This document shows, piece after piece, positions 1-7,289 of a stretch of 64,000 bases of DNA; position 1 is the first letter of the stretch; every line of letters begins with the position of its first letter. Under the pieces are notes generated by a model. That model was not told the origin of the DNA. It did not search any database and worked only from the letters and a program-made list of their open reading frames with translations. The position numbers and the translations under genes are program-made. The DNA comes from CAG-791 sp002449595 (GTDB lineage: Bacteria > Bacillota > Clostridia > Lachnospirales > Lachnospiraceae), in the NCBI GenBank assembly GCA_946539855.1, contig CAMNHV010000002.1, positions 70,457-134,456 of the forward strand. Reading direction: 5' to 3'.

Positions 1-1
1 C

Positions 2-3000
2 AGCGAGATCGACCTGGAGCCGGGCTACCGGATCATGGAGGAAACGGAGGGCCGCCTTCTCTTAAAGGACGTCGCGGACGGCTTCCTCGAGGACATGTAC
101 GCGGCGCAGGATCCGGCCTTCCTGAAGCTGGAGGCGTGGTTCTGCCAGGGCATTGACGACGACGGCCTGGAGAAGATCCTGCAGAAAGTCATGGAGAAGG
201 CGCGCGGCCACAGCTACCCGGAGGAGTGGCTGGACGCGCACGCCTCGGACTACGAGCTCGCGGGAGGCGGCGAGACCCTTCCGGAGCAGCCGTGGTTTGC
301 GGCGTATCTCGACCGGCTGACGGAGGAGCTGAAGGGGATCCCCGGCCTCTATGACCGCATGCTCGAGATCACGCGCGCCCCGGGCGGCCCGTACGTCTAC
401 GAGGACCTGCTGGCGAGGGAGCGCGAGGAACTGGCGAAGCTCATCGCCGTAAGCGCGGAAGCGGAAGGACAGCAGAGGTTTGCGCTCCTCACGGCGCTCG
501 TCGACTACCATTTCGACCGCATGCCTGTCGCGGGCGGGAAGAAATACCAGGACATTGACCCGGGCATGAAGGAAGAAGTCTCCGGCATGCGCACCCGGAT
601 GAAGAAGCGCCTGGAGGCGCTGGGAAAAGAAATTTTCCACGCGAACATGACAGAGGAGGCCGGGAGGATGCAGGACCTCTCGGAGATCTGCCACGCGCTC
701 GCGGACGTGACGAAGCGCCTGCTCGCCGCCTTCGCGGCGGCAAAGCGCCAGAGAAATATCATCGACTTCACTGACCTGGAGCAGTTTGCGCTTCAGATCC
801 TCGCGAAGAAGGAGGACGGGCGCATCGTCCCGACAGAGACGGCGCTCGCCTACCGGGACCAGTTCGACGAGATCATGATCGACGAGTACCAGGACAGCAA
901 CGACGTCCAGGAGCTTCTGCTCAGCATCATCTCGAAGGACCCGGACGTGCCCGGCGCGGACGCGTCGTTCACCGGGAACCGGTTCATGGTCGGGGACGTC
1001 AAGCAGAGTATCTACCGGTTCCGGCTCGCGCGGCAGGAGATCTTCATGGACAAGTTCCTGCGGTACTCCGTGGACGGTCCCGTTCGCGAGCGGATCGACC
1101 TCGACCGGAACTTCCGCAGCCGGGCGGAAGTGCTGGATGCGGTGAATGTGCTTTTCCCGAAGATCATGAGAAAAGAGATCGGCGGCGTCCCGTACGAAGA
1201 GTCGGCGTACTTGCGGCAGGGACTGGAATTCCCGGAGCCGGAGGGCGTCACGGGCTCGCCGTACCGCACGGAGATTCTGCTGATGAATACGGGGGACGAG
1301 GATCCGGCTCCTGACGAGGCAGCAGGCGGAGACGGTCCGGCGGACGCGGCGGAGGCGGCGCCCGCGGAGGAGACCGCAGACATGGCCGGGCGCTCGGCGA
1401 GGGCGCTCGAGGCGAAGATGGTCGCGGACCGGATCCGGAGCCTGCACGGCACGCTGCCCGTCTGCGACGGGGAGGGCGGCCTTCGCCCGGCGCGCTATGG
1501 CGACATGGTGATCCTCCTGCGGTCAGACGGCGGCTGGAACGAGGAGTTTCGGCGCACGCTGGAGGCGGAGGGCATTCCCGTCCACGTCTCTTCACGTGAC
1601 GGCTACTTCGCGGCGGAGGAGGTCCGCATGGTGCTGGAGCTCCTGCGCGTCCTCGACAACCCGCTGCAGGACATCCCGCTCTACGGCGTCATGCGCGGAT
1701 TCTTCGGGCAGTTTACGGAGGATGAGATCGCGCGGGCCCGCCTGCTGGACAAGGGCGGCTCGCTGCTCAGCGCGCTGCGCGCGGCGGCCTCGGCGGAAGA
1801 TCCAGCACTTCGAGAGAAGAGCGCAAGGCTCCTCCGCTTTATAGAAAAGTGGCGCCTTCGGGCGGTGCATCTGCCGGTCCGGCACCTTCTGGACGCGCTG
1901 TTCGAGGAGACGGACTACGAGTCCTACGTCAGGGCGCTGCCGGGCGGCCTCCAGAGGGAGGCGAACCTGCGGTTTCTCACCGCGCAGGCGGCGAGCTTCG
2001 AGAAGACGCAGTACACGGGCCTGTTCCAGTTCATGCGCTACATCGACGCGCTGCGGGAGTCCGAGGTGGACTACGGCGAGGCCGGCATCCTGGATGAAAA
2101 CGCGGACGTCGTGCGCATCATGACGATCCATAAGAGCAAGGGCCTGGAGTTCCCCGTCTGCTTTGTCTGCGGGCTCGCGAAGCACTTCAACGCCGGCGAC
2201 CAGAGAGGAATGATGCTCATCGACGACGACCTCGGCTTCGGGCTGGACCACTTCGATGCGGTCACGCGCGTAAAGCGCCCTTCGCTCCGCAAGATCGCGG
2301 TGCAGGAGAAGATCGCGTCGGACGCGCTCGGGGAGGAGATCCGCGTGCTCTACGTCGCGATGACGCGCGCGAAGGAGAAGCTGATCCTGACCGGCTCGGG
2401 GAAAAAGGACGTGCCGGACGTCTCGGCAAAAGGGGCGGCGCCGCAGGAGCCGCTGCCGCTGCTGGAGATCCGGAGAGCGGGATCCTTCCTGGATCTCGTG
2501 GACGGCGCGATGCGCGAGACCGGCGGGGGCGGGGTGATCGACATGCAGGTCATCCGGCCGCAGGAACTGGAAGATACTTCCGTGGGAACAGACGATTCGG
2601 ACACCCGCAGGGAGCGGGAGCTGGAGGAAGTGCTCCGGCTGCCGGAGAAGGAACTGCCGGATCCGGAGCTCGTGAGAGTGCTGCGGGAACGCTTTTCCTT
2701 CCGTTATCCGCATGCGGACCTGAAGGACCTCTACACGAAGACGACGGTCACGGAGCTGAAAAAGGCTTCCGTGTATCTTCTCGATGAACAGACGGAGGAA
2801 GGGACTCCGGTCAGCATTAATCTATATGGTGACGTTAACGGCAGAGATCGCGGTGAACTGCACGGCGAAGCAGTCGCCGGAGAACGCGGCGGCGCTTCTG
2901 ATGGAAATCGCAATGCACGCGCTGCCGGGACTGCTGTTTCTCATGGACTCACCGGCGCGGAGCGCGGCACGGCGGTCCACCGCGTGATGGAACTGCTCGA

Positions 3001-3478
3001 CTTTGCGCGGCTCTCCGCGGAGCAGGCGCCGGGCGGGGATGCGCTGGATGCCTTCGTCGCGGATCTCACTGCGGCGGGGAAACTCACGCGCGAGCAGGCG
3101 GATGCCGTCCCTCTGAAGTGGATCCGGACGTTCCTGCAGTCGGAAGCCGCTTCGCGCATGGCCGCGTCGGAAAAGAGAGGCGGGCTCTTCCGCGAACAGC
3201 CCTTCGTGATGGGCATTCCGGCGAATGAGCTGAAGGAGACGTTCCCGGCGGAGGAAACCATTCTCATCCAGGGAATCATCGACGTCCTGTTTGAGGAAGA
3301 CGGTGGTTATGTTATTCTGGATTACAAGACGGACCGCGTGAATGACGCGGAGGAACTGGTGAGGCGATACCGGGTGCAGCTGGACTTTTACGCGCGGGCG
3401 GTGACGCAGATCCTGGGGCGGCCGGTCAGGGAGAAACTGATCTGGTCCTTCGCCCTCGGAAAACAGATCCGGATCTGA
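2..3478 (+). CDS. addA: ATP-dependent helicase/nuclease subunit A (5' truncated by window edge)
   Basis: AddA is the helicase-nuclease subunit of the AddAB complex, which resects double-strand breaks for RecA-dependent repair. The frame is open from base 2, so the start codon and Walker A lie outside; 1158 residues are visible of roughly 1200-1250 expected. Seen are the UvrD-type motifs MIDEYQDSND (Walker B), LDRNFRS, TIHKSKGLEFPV and LYVAMTRAKEKL. The C-terminal PD-(D/E)xK nuclease is intact: RGTAVHRVMELLDF, then D-VLFEEDGGYVIL-DYK and QLDFY. An Ala/Glu/Asp-rich stretch of about 35 residues near base 1300-1390 looks like a flexible insertion. addB would be expected just upstream. The product is secure. 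Confidence 0.96.
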   Translation, partial: SEIDLEPGYRIMEETEGRLLLKDVADGFLEDMYAAQDPAFLKLEAWFCQGIDDDGLEKILQKVMEKARGHSYPEEWLDAHASDYELAGGGETLPEQPWFAAYLDRLTEELKGIPGLYDRMLEITRAPGGPYVYEDLLAREREELAKLIAVSAEAEGQQRFALLTALVDYHFDRMPVAGGKKYQDIDPGMKEEVSGMRTRMKKRLEALGKEIFHANMTEEAGRMQDLSEICHALADVTKRLLAAFAAAKRQRNIIDFTDLEQFALQILAKKEDGRIVPTETALAYRDQFDEIMIDEYQDSNDVQELLLSIISKDPDVPGADASFTGNRFMVGDVKQSIYRFRLARQEIFMDKFLRYSVDGPVRERIDLDRNFRSRAEVLDAVNVLFPKIMRKEIGGVPYEESAYLRQGLEFPEPEGVTGSPYRTEILLMNTGDEDPAPDEAAGGDGPADAAEAAPAEETADMAGRSARALEAKMVADRIRSLHGTLPVCDGEGGLRPARYGDMVILLRSDGGWNEEFRRTLEAEGIPVHVSSRDGYFAAEEVRMVLELLRVLDNPLQDIPLYGVMRGFFGQFTEDEIARARLLDKGGSLLSALRAAASAEDPALREKSARLLRFIEKWRLRAVHLPVRHLLDALFEETDYESYVRALPGGLQREANLRFLTAQAASFEKTQYTGLFQFMRYIDALRESEVDYGEAGILDENADVVRIMTIHKSKGLEFPVCFVCGLAKHFNAGDQRGMMLIDDDLGFGLDHFDAVTRVKRPSLRKIAVQEKIASDALGEEIRVLYVAMTRAKEKLILTGSGKKDVPDVSAKGAAPQEPLPLLEIRRAGSFLDLVDGAMRETGGGGVIDMQVIRPQELEDTSVGTDDSDTRRERELEEVLRLPEKELPDPELVRVLRERFSFRYPHADLKDLYTKTTVTELKKASVYLLDEQTEEGTPVSINLYGDVNGRDRGELHGEAVAGERGGASDGNRNARAAGTAVSHGLTGAERGTAVHRVMELLDFARLSAEQAPGGDALDAFVADLTAAGKLTREQADAVPLKWIRTFLQSEAASRMAASEKRGGLFREQPFVMGIPANELKETFPAEETILIQGIIDVLFEEDGGYVILDYKTDRVNDAEELVRRYRVQLDFYARAVTQILGRPVREKLIWSFALGKQIRI

Positions 3479-3486
3479 GGATCCGG
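3469..3486 (+). other. Hairpin spanning the addA stop codon
   Basis: A perfect 7-bp stem, CCGGATC / GATCCGG with a TGAG loop, contains the addA stop codon in its loop. No T-tract follows, so it is not a classical terminator. It may be an intercistronic structure between addA and the next gene 25 bases on. Confidence 0.4.
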
Positions 3487-3502
3487 GAAAGGAGATTCAG
3501 CA

Positions 3503-4018
3503 ATGTTCAGACCTATGAGAAGATTCAGGCAGCAGCTGAGCAATGAAGAATGTGAGCAGATCCTGCGGGATGCGACGTCAGGCGTTCTCGCGCTGCAGGG
3601 CGACGACGGCTACCCTTACGCGGTGCCGGTCAGCCATGTCTATGCGGATGGCAAGATCTATTTTCACGGGGCGAAGACCGGGCACAAGATCGACTCGATC
3701 CGGCGCTCCGACAAGGTGTCCTTCTGCGTGATCCGGCAGGATGAGGTCATGCCGAAGGAGAGAACGACCGCCTTCATCAGCGTGATCGCTTTCGGCCGCG
3801 CGCGCATCGTGGAGGACGAAGCGGGGCTCAGAAAGATCTCCGGCCTCGTCGGGCGGAAGTATTCCGCCGCCTATCCGGAGCTGTGCAAGCAGGAGATCGA
3901 CGAGACGATCGCCGCGGGCACCATGTTCTGCGTGGAGATCGAAGTGGAGCACATGACCGGCAAATGCGGGAAGGAAGTCCTCGCGCGGCGGGCAGCGGCC
4001 GCGCAGAACAACGAGTGA
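3503..4018 (+). CDS. NimA-like pyridoxamine 5'-phosphate oxidase family flavoprotein
   Basis: 171 residues with the split-barrel FMN-binding fold of the PNPOx-like/NimA group. Visible family features are the N-terminal ECEQILRDATSGVLA segment, PYAVPVSHVYADGKIYFH and HGAKTGHKIDSIR, followed by a strand with GRARIVEDE. Members reduce or bind small ligands with FMN or F420; some (Nim) reduce 5-nitroimidazoles, but most anaerobe homologues have no known substrate. It follows addA by 24 bases with a good AAAGGAGA ribosome site, so it may be co-transcribed. Family is firm, substrate unknown; nitroimidazole resistance should not be assumed. Confidence 0.85.
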   Translation: MFRPMRRFRQQLSNEECEQILRDATSGVLALQGDDGYPYAVPVSHVYADGKIYFHGAKTGHKIDSIRRSDKVSFCVIRQDEVMPKERTTAFISVIAFGRARIVEDEAGLRKISGLVGRKYSAAYPELCKQEIDETIAAGTMFCVEIEVEHMTGKCGKEVLARRAAAAQNNE

Positions 4019-4056
4019 GGCTTAGCTGCGCATCACAATACAGGGGGAGATAAGAC

Positions 4057-4344
4057 ATGAAACACTATGTACTTTTAAAACTGGCGCCCGGCGCGGACGT
4101 CGAGTCCGTCGAGGAGAAGATCTTCAAGGCGTATGACAAGCTCGACGAGGAGCTGGAGTGGCTGAACCGCCCTGCGGTCTACCGCAGCTGCACCGGCGCC
4201 GCCGGCGGAGCGGACCTCATGGTAGTGGTTGAGCTTGACGGTACGGATCACCTTGAGGAGTATCTCGAGCATCCGAGGCACCTCAAAATGCAGAAAGCCA
4301 TCGGAGACTCCGTCGTCTCCGCGACGACGTTCGACCATTATTGA
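4057..4344 (+). CDS. Dabb (stress-responsive A/B barrel) domain protein
   Basis: 95 residues covering a single Dabb ferredoxin-like barrel: an N-terminal HYVLLKLAPGAD strand, a central DLMVVVELDGTDHLEEYLEHPRH segment whose H-P-x-H pattern is typical of the family, and a terminal VVSATTFDHY strand. Dabb proteins are small dimeric barrels; many bacterial members have no assigned reaction. It is preceded by a GGGGGAGA ribosome site and followed by a strong terminator, so it probably closes the addA transcript. Function unknown beyond the fold. Confidence 0.75.
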   Translation: MKHYVLLKLAPGADVESVEEKIFKAYDKLDEELEWLNRPAVYRSCTGAAGGADLMVVVELDGTDHLEEYLEHPRHLKMQKAIGDSVVSATTFDHY

Positions 4345-4366
4345 TCGCCGGACTTTTGGGTGTTCG

Positions 4367-4400
4367 GGGAGGACTCCCGCAGGGAGCCCTCCCTTTGCTT
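4367..4400 (+). terminator. Rho-independent terminator after the Dabb gene
   Basis: Stem GGGAGG-A-CTCCC with GCA loop and GGGAG-C-CCTCCC, followed by the T-rich run TTTGCTTTGTT. It separates the addA group from the NrdR-box promoter of the next operon. Confidence 0.75.
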
Positions 4401-4410
4401 TGTTCCAAAA

Positions 4411-4458
4411 CCACAATATTTTGTGTCTAAGAGAGACACCAGACCAAAAATATGGTAT
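4411..4458 (+). promoter_or_regulatory. Tandem NrdR-box-like operators upstream of the TPR-DUF4037-nrdG genes
   Basis: Box 1 at 4411-4426 (CCACAATATTTTGTGT) matches the established NrdR box ACACWATATATWGTGT at 14 of 16 positions. Box 2 at 4443-4458 (ACCAAAAATATGGTAT) matches at 11 of 16. The boxes start 32 bp apart, three helical turns, as known for NrdR operators, which always come in phased pairs. A plausible -10 (TATTTT, 4456-4461) with a weak -35 (GAGACA, 4433-4438) overlaps box 2, which would suit repression. NrdR is encoded at 61979. The match is by eye. Confidence 0.7.
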
Positions 4459-4513
4459 TTTAGATGGGATGCATAACGAGCGGCCCGGACTTCGGGCACA
4501 GGGAGAAAGACCA

Positions 4514-5407
4514 GTGACGGACGTCAGCAGAGAAGAAAAATACGAAGAAAACAGCGGCTTGCGCGCCTCTACAGGCGGCCCGCTTCAGAAAGAAGATTAC
4601 GAGGAACCGAGGTGCGTGCTGTGCGGAGAACCCTACGGCGCGGAGCCCCCGGTGCAGGCGGTGCCCCAGCAGCGGATCATCCAGAAGATGGACGAATACA
4701 TGAGCCGCAGGGACTACGCAGGAGCGGAGCGGCATCTGCTTTACTGGCTCGAGGAAGCGAAGCTCGGGCATGACCTCAGGGGAGAGCTGATGCTGCGCGG
4801 CGAGCTCGTCGGCCACTACCGGAAGACGGGAGAAGAGGCGAAGGCGATGGAGAGCGCGGACGAGGCGCTGCGCCTCCTGAAAGAGCTCGACTTCGAGGGG
4901 ACGATCAGCAGCGGGACGACGTACGTGAACATCGCGACGGCCTGCAGTGCGTTCGGCAAGAATGAGCGCGCGCTCGAACTCTTTGAGAAGGCGAGGAAGA
5001 TCTACGAGTCCTCCGCGAACACGCGGGCGGACCTTCTGGGCGGCCTGTACAACAACATGGCGCTCGTCCTCGTGTCCCTCGGCCGCTTTGCGGAGGCGTT
5101 CGATCTCTATGAGAAAGCGCTCCGCGTGATGGGCGGCGTGCCCGGCGGCGGGCTCGAGCAGGCGATCACGTACCTCAACATGGCGGACGCCGTGCAGGCG
5201 CGGGACGGCGCGGAAGAGGGAGAAAAGCAGATCTCCGAGCTCCTCGACAAGGCAGCCGCCCTGTTTGATGAGACGGATGCGCCGCGGGACGGCTATTACG
5301 CCTTTGTCTGCGAGAAGTGCGCGCCGTCGTTTTCTTACTACGGCTATTTCCTGACCGCGGAGGACCTCGAAGCGAGGGCAAAAGCGATCTATGAGAGGGA
5401 AGCATAA
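4514..5407 (+). CDS. TPR-repeat protein of the putative NrdR regulon
   Basis: 297 residues from a GTG start with GGGAG eight bases upstream; an in-frame ATG at 4469 is the alternative but has no ribosome site and lies against the putative -10. After a charged N-terminal tail comes CVLCGE (C34, C37), then about three tetratricopeptide-like helical pairs (residues about 55-230: MSRRDYAGAERHLLYWLEEA, NERALELFEKARKIYE, GRFAEAFDLYEKALRV). A second Cys pair, CEKC (C266, C269), sits near the C-terminus. The two pairs could bind zinc or a cluster. It abuts the DUF4037 gene with no gap. TPRs imply a protein-binding adaptor; the partner is probably DUF4037 or the reductase. Function not known. Confidence 0.8.
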   Translation: MTDVSREEKYEENSGLRASTGGPLQKEDYEEPRCVLCGEPYGAEPPVQAVPQQRIIQKMDEYMSRRDYAGAERHLLYWLEEAKLGHDLRGELMLRGELVGHYRKTGEEAKAMESADEALRLLKELDFEGTISSGTTYVNIATACSAFGKNERALELFEKARKIYESSANTRADLLGGLYNNMALVLVSLGRFAEAFDLYEKALRVMGGVPGGGLEQAITYLNMADAVQARDGAEEGEKQISELLDKAAALFDETDAPRDGYYAFVCEKCAPSFSYYGYFLTAEDLEARAKAIYEREA

Positions 5408-6349
5408 ATGAACGGAATGGAGCTTTCGAGGGCATATTACGAGAACTTCGGGGAGCCGATGCTCCGGGAACAGTTCCCGGACGTCCTGCAGCATGTCGCT
5501 GTGGGCCTTACCGGGAGCGGGTCCGAGTGCTTCGGGTTTGACGACGACGTCTCGGCGGACCACGACTTTGAGCCGGGGTTCTGCATTTTTCTCCCCGGAG
5601 AAGACGTTGTCGACCGGAGGACGGCGTTCCTCATGGAGCGGGCGTACGCCAAACTACCGAAGGAGTTCATGGGCTACGAGCGAGAGGCGCTCCAGCCGGT
5701 TGGCGGCGCGCGGCACGGGGTCCTCAGGACTGCGGAGTTCTTTACCGCGAAGACCGGCACGCCGGACGGAAACCTCACGCCCGCGCAGTGGCTCGCGGTG
5801 CCGGAATACGCGCTCGCGGAGGCGACGAACGGCGCGATCTTCGCCGACTACCGCGGCGAGGTGACCGCGATCCGGGAGGCGCTGTCCGCCTATCCGGACG
5901 ACGTCATGAAGAAGAAACTGGCGGGAGACCTTCTCCTGATGGCGCAGGCCGGCCAGTACAACTACACGCGCTGCATCCGCCACGGGGAGACGGCGGCCGC
6001 CCAGCTTGCGGTCTTTGAATTCGCGAAAAGCACGATCCACGCGATCTTCCTTTTGAACCGGCGGTACGAGCCGTACTACAAGTGGAGCTTTCGCGCGCTG
6101 CGCGCGCTCCCGGTGCTGTCCATCACGGCGGAGCTCCTGGAGTACCTCCTCACTTCCGACAACGAGCCGGAGACGGCGGAGGAGAAGTACCGGGTGATCG
6201 AGGGCATCGCGGCGGACGTCATCGACGAACTGATCGGGCAGGAGCTCACGAAGGCGAACTGCGGCGACCTGGAGAAGCACGCGTACAGCGTGAACGACGG
6301 CATCGCGGACGCGGAGCTCAGGAACATGCACATTCTGGCGGCGGTCTGA
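5408..6349 (+). CDS. DUF4037 protein, predicted nucleotidyltransferase fold
   Basis: 313 residues, start directly after the TAA of the TPR gene. Residues 33-58 carry GLTGSGSECFGF then D-D-D and D-H-D: a G-S motif followed by a D-x-D pair, the active-site signature of the minimal nucleotidyltransferase (kanamycin/streptomycin adenylyltransferase-like) fold. Around residue 210, FLLNRRYEPYYKWSFRAL resembles the helical substrate-binding domain of the same group. It therefore probably transfers a nucleotide or binds one. It sits between a TPR gene and nrdG behind NrdR-like boxes. DUF4037 assignment is from recognition of the family; the catalytic role is inference. Confidence 0.8.
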   Translation: MNGMELSRAYYENFGEPMLREQFPDVLQHVAVGLTGSGSECFGFDDDVSADHDFEPGFCIFLPGEDVVDRRTAFLMERAYAKLPKEFMGYEREALQPVGGARHGVLRTAEFFTAKTGTPDGNLTPAQWLAVPEYALAEATNGAIFADYRGEVTAIREALSAYPDDVMKKKLAGDLLLMAQAGQYNYTRCIRHGETAAAQLAVFEFAKSTIHAIFLLNRRYEPYYKWSFRALRALPVLSITAELLEYLLTSDNEPETAEEKYRVIEGIAADVIDELIGQELTKANCGDLEKHAYSVNDGIADAELRNMHILAAV

Positions 6350-6384
6350 AAGACCGGGGCTGAATAGAAATACGGGAATTGATC

Positions 6385-7077
6385 ATGAAATTACACGGAT
6401 TACAGAAAATGACGCTTTTGGACTTCCCCGGGCACGTCGCGTGCACGGTCTTCCTCGGGGGCTGCGACCTGCGCTGCCCGTTCTGCCACAACTTCGAGCT
6501 GGCGGACGGCACGGCGAAGCCGGTCATGGACGAAGAGGAGCTGCTCAGCTTCCTGGATAAGAGGCACGGCCTTCTGGACGGCGTCGCGATCACCGGCGGG
6601 GAGCCCTGCCTGCACGCGGACCTTCCGGACCTCATGCGCAGGATCCGGGCGCTCGGGTTCCAGGTGAAGCTTGACAGCAACGGATTCCATCCGGAGATGC
6701 TCGCGCGGATCCTCGAAGAGGGGCTTGCGGACTACGTCGCGATGGACGTCAAGAACAGCCCGGCCAAGTATGCGGCGACGTCCGGCGTGAGGGACCTGGA
6801 CATCGCCCCGGTCCTTAAGAGCATCGCGCTCCTGAAGGGGAGCGGCGTGGACTTCGAGTTCCGCACGACGGTGGTCAAGGAGTTCCACGAGAAGGAAGAT
6901 TTCGAGGCGATCGGACAGATGATCGAGGGCGCGCCGCGCTACTTCCTCCAGGCCTTCACGGACCGGGATACCGTGCCGTTCCAGGGCCTTCACGCGCCGT
7001 CCGCGGACGAGATGCGGGAGTTCGCGAAGGTCGCGGCGAAGTACGTCCCGGACACGCAGCTTAGGGGTGTCGACTGA
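6385..7077 (+). CDS. nrdG: Anaerobic ribonucleoside-triphosphate reductase activating protein
   Basis: 230 residues. Radical SAM enzyme that uses a [4Fe-4S] cluster and S-adenosylmethionine to make the glycyl radical on NrdD. The cluster motif is C27-x3-C31-x2-C34 in GGCDLRCPFCHN, and GGEPCLH is the SAM-contacting motif. The ATG at 6385 was chosen over a TTG at 6379 because the family starts at MKLHGLQKMTLLDFPG. Thirty-five bases separate it from the DUF4037 gene, which makes it part of that operon. It precedes nrdD, which has its own NrdR-box promoter. Confidence 0.95.
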   Translation: MKLHGLQKMTLLDFPGHVACTVFLGGCDLRCPFCHNFELADGTAKPVMDEEELLSFLDKRHGLLDGVAITGGEPCLHADLPDLMRRIRALGFQVKLDSNGFHPEMLARILEEGLADYVAMDVKNSPAKYAATSGVRDLDIAPVLKSIALLKGSGVDFEFRTTVVKEFHEKEDFEAIGQMIEGAPRYFLQAFTDRDTVPFQGLHAPSADEMREFAKVAAKYVPDTQLRGVD

Positions 7078-7083
7078 GCAAAA

Positions 7084-7153
7084 CCACCATATCTGGGTTT
7101 TACACAAATATCAAACACCAGATATTGACTTTGCCATGACCCGGTGCTATGGT
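7084..7153 (+). promoter_or_regulatory. nrdD promoter with paired NrdR boxes
   Basis: Promoter TTGACT (7125-7130), 17-bp spacer, TATGGT (7148-7153). Box 1 at 7084-7099 (CCACCATATCTGGGTT) and box 2 at 7115-7130 (ACACCAGATATTGACT) match the NrdR consensus at 10 and 12 of 16 positions and start exactly 31 bp apart. Box 2 covers the -35 hexamer, so NrdR binding would block RNA polymerase. The 5' leader to nrdD is about 130 bases. Confidence 0.8.
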
Positions 7154-7289
7154 GATAGTACGCGTTTTACGGTGGGCTGCCGTGCGCGTGCGGCGAAGAT
7201 GCCGGCAAAGCGAAAGATCTCCCGGAACAGCAGGGAGAAAGGAATATACAAGCATTAGCAACAGAGTTTCAAGCGGGGTGGAGGTAATT

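Noticed and set aside
3503..4018. Nitroimidazole resistance determinant (nim)
   Set aside because: The family match is general; most homologues are not resistance genes and no mobile context is seen.
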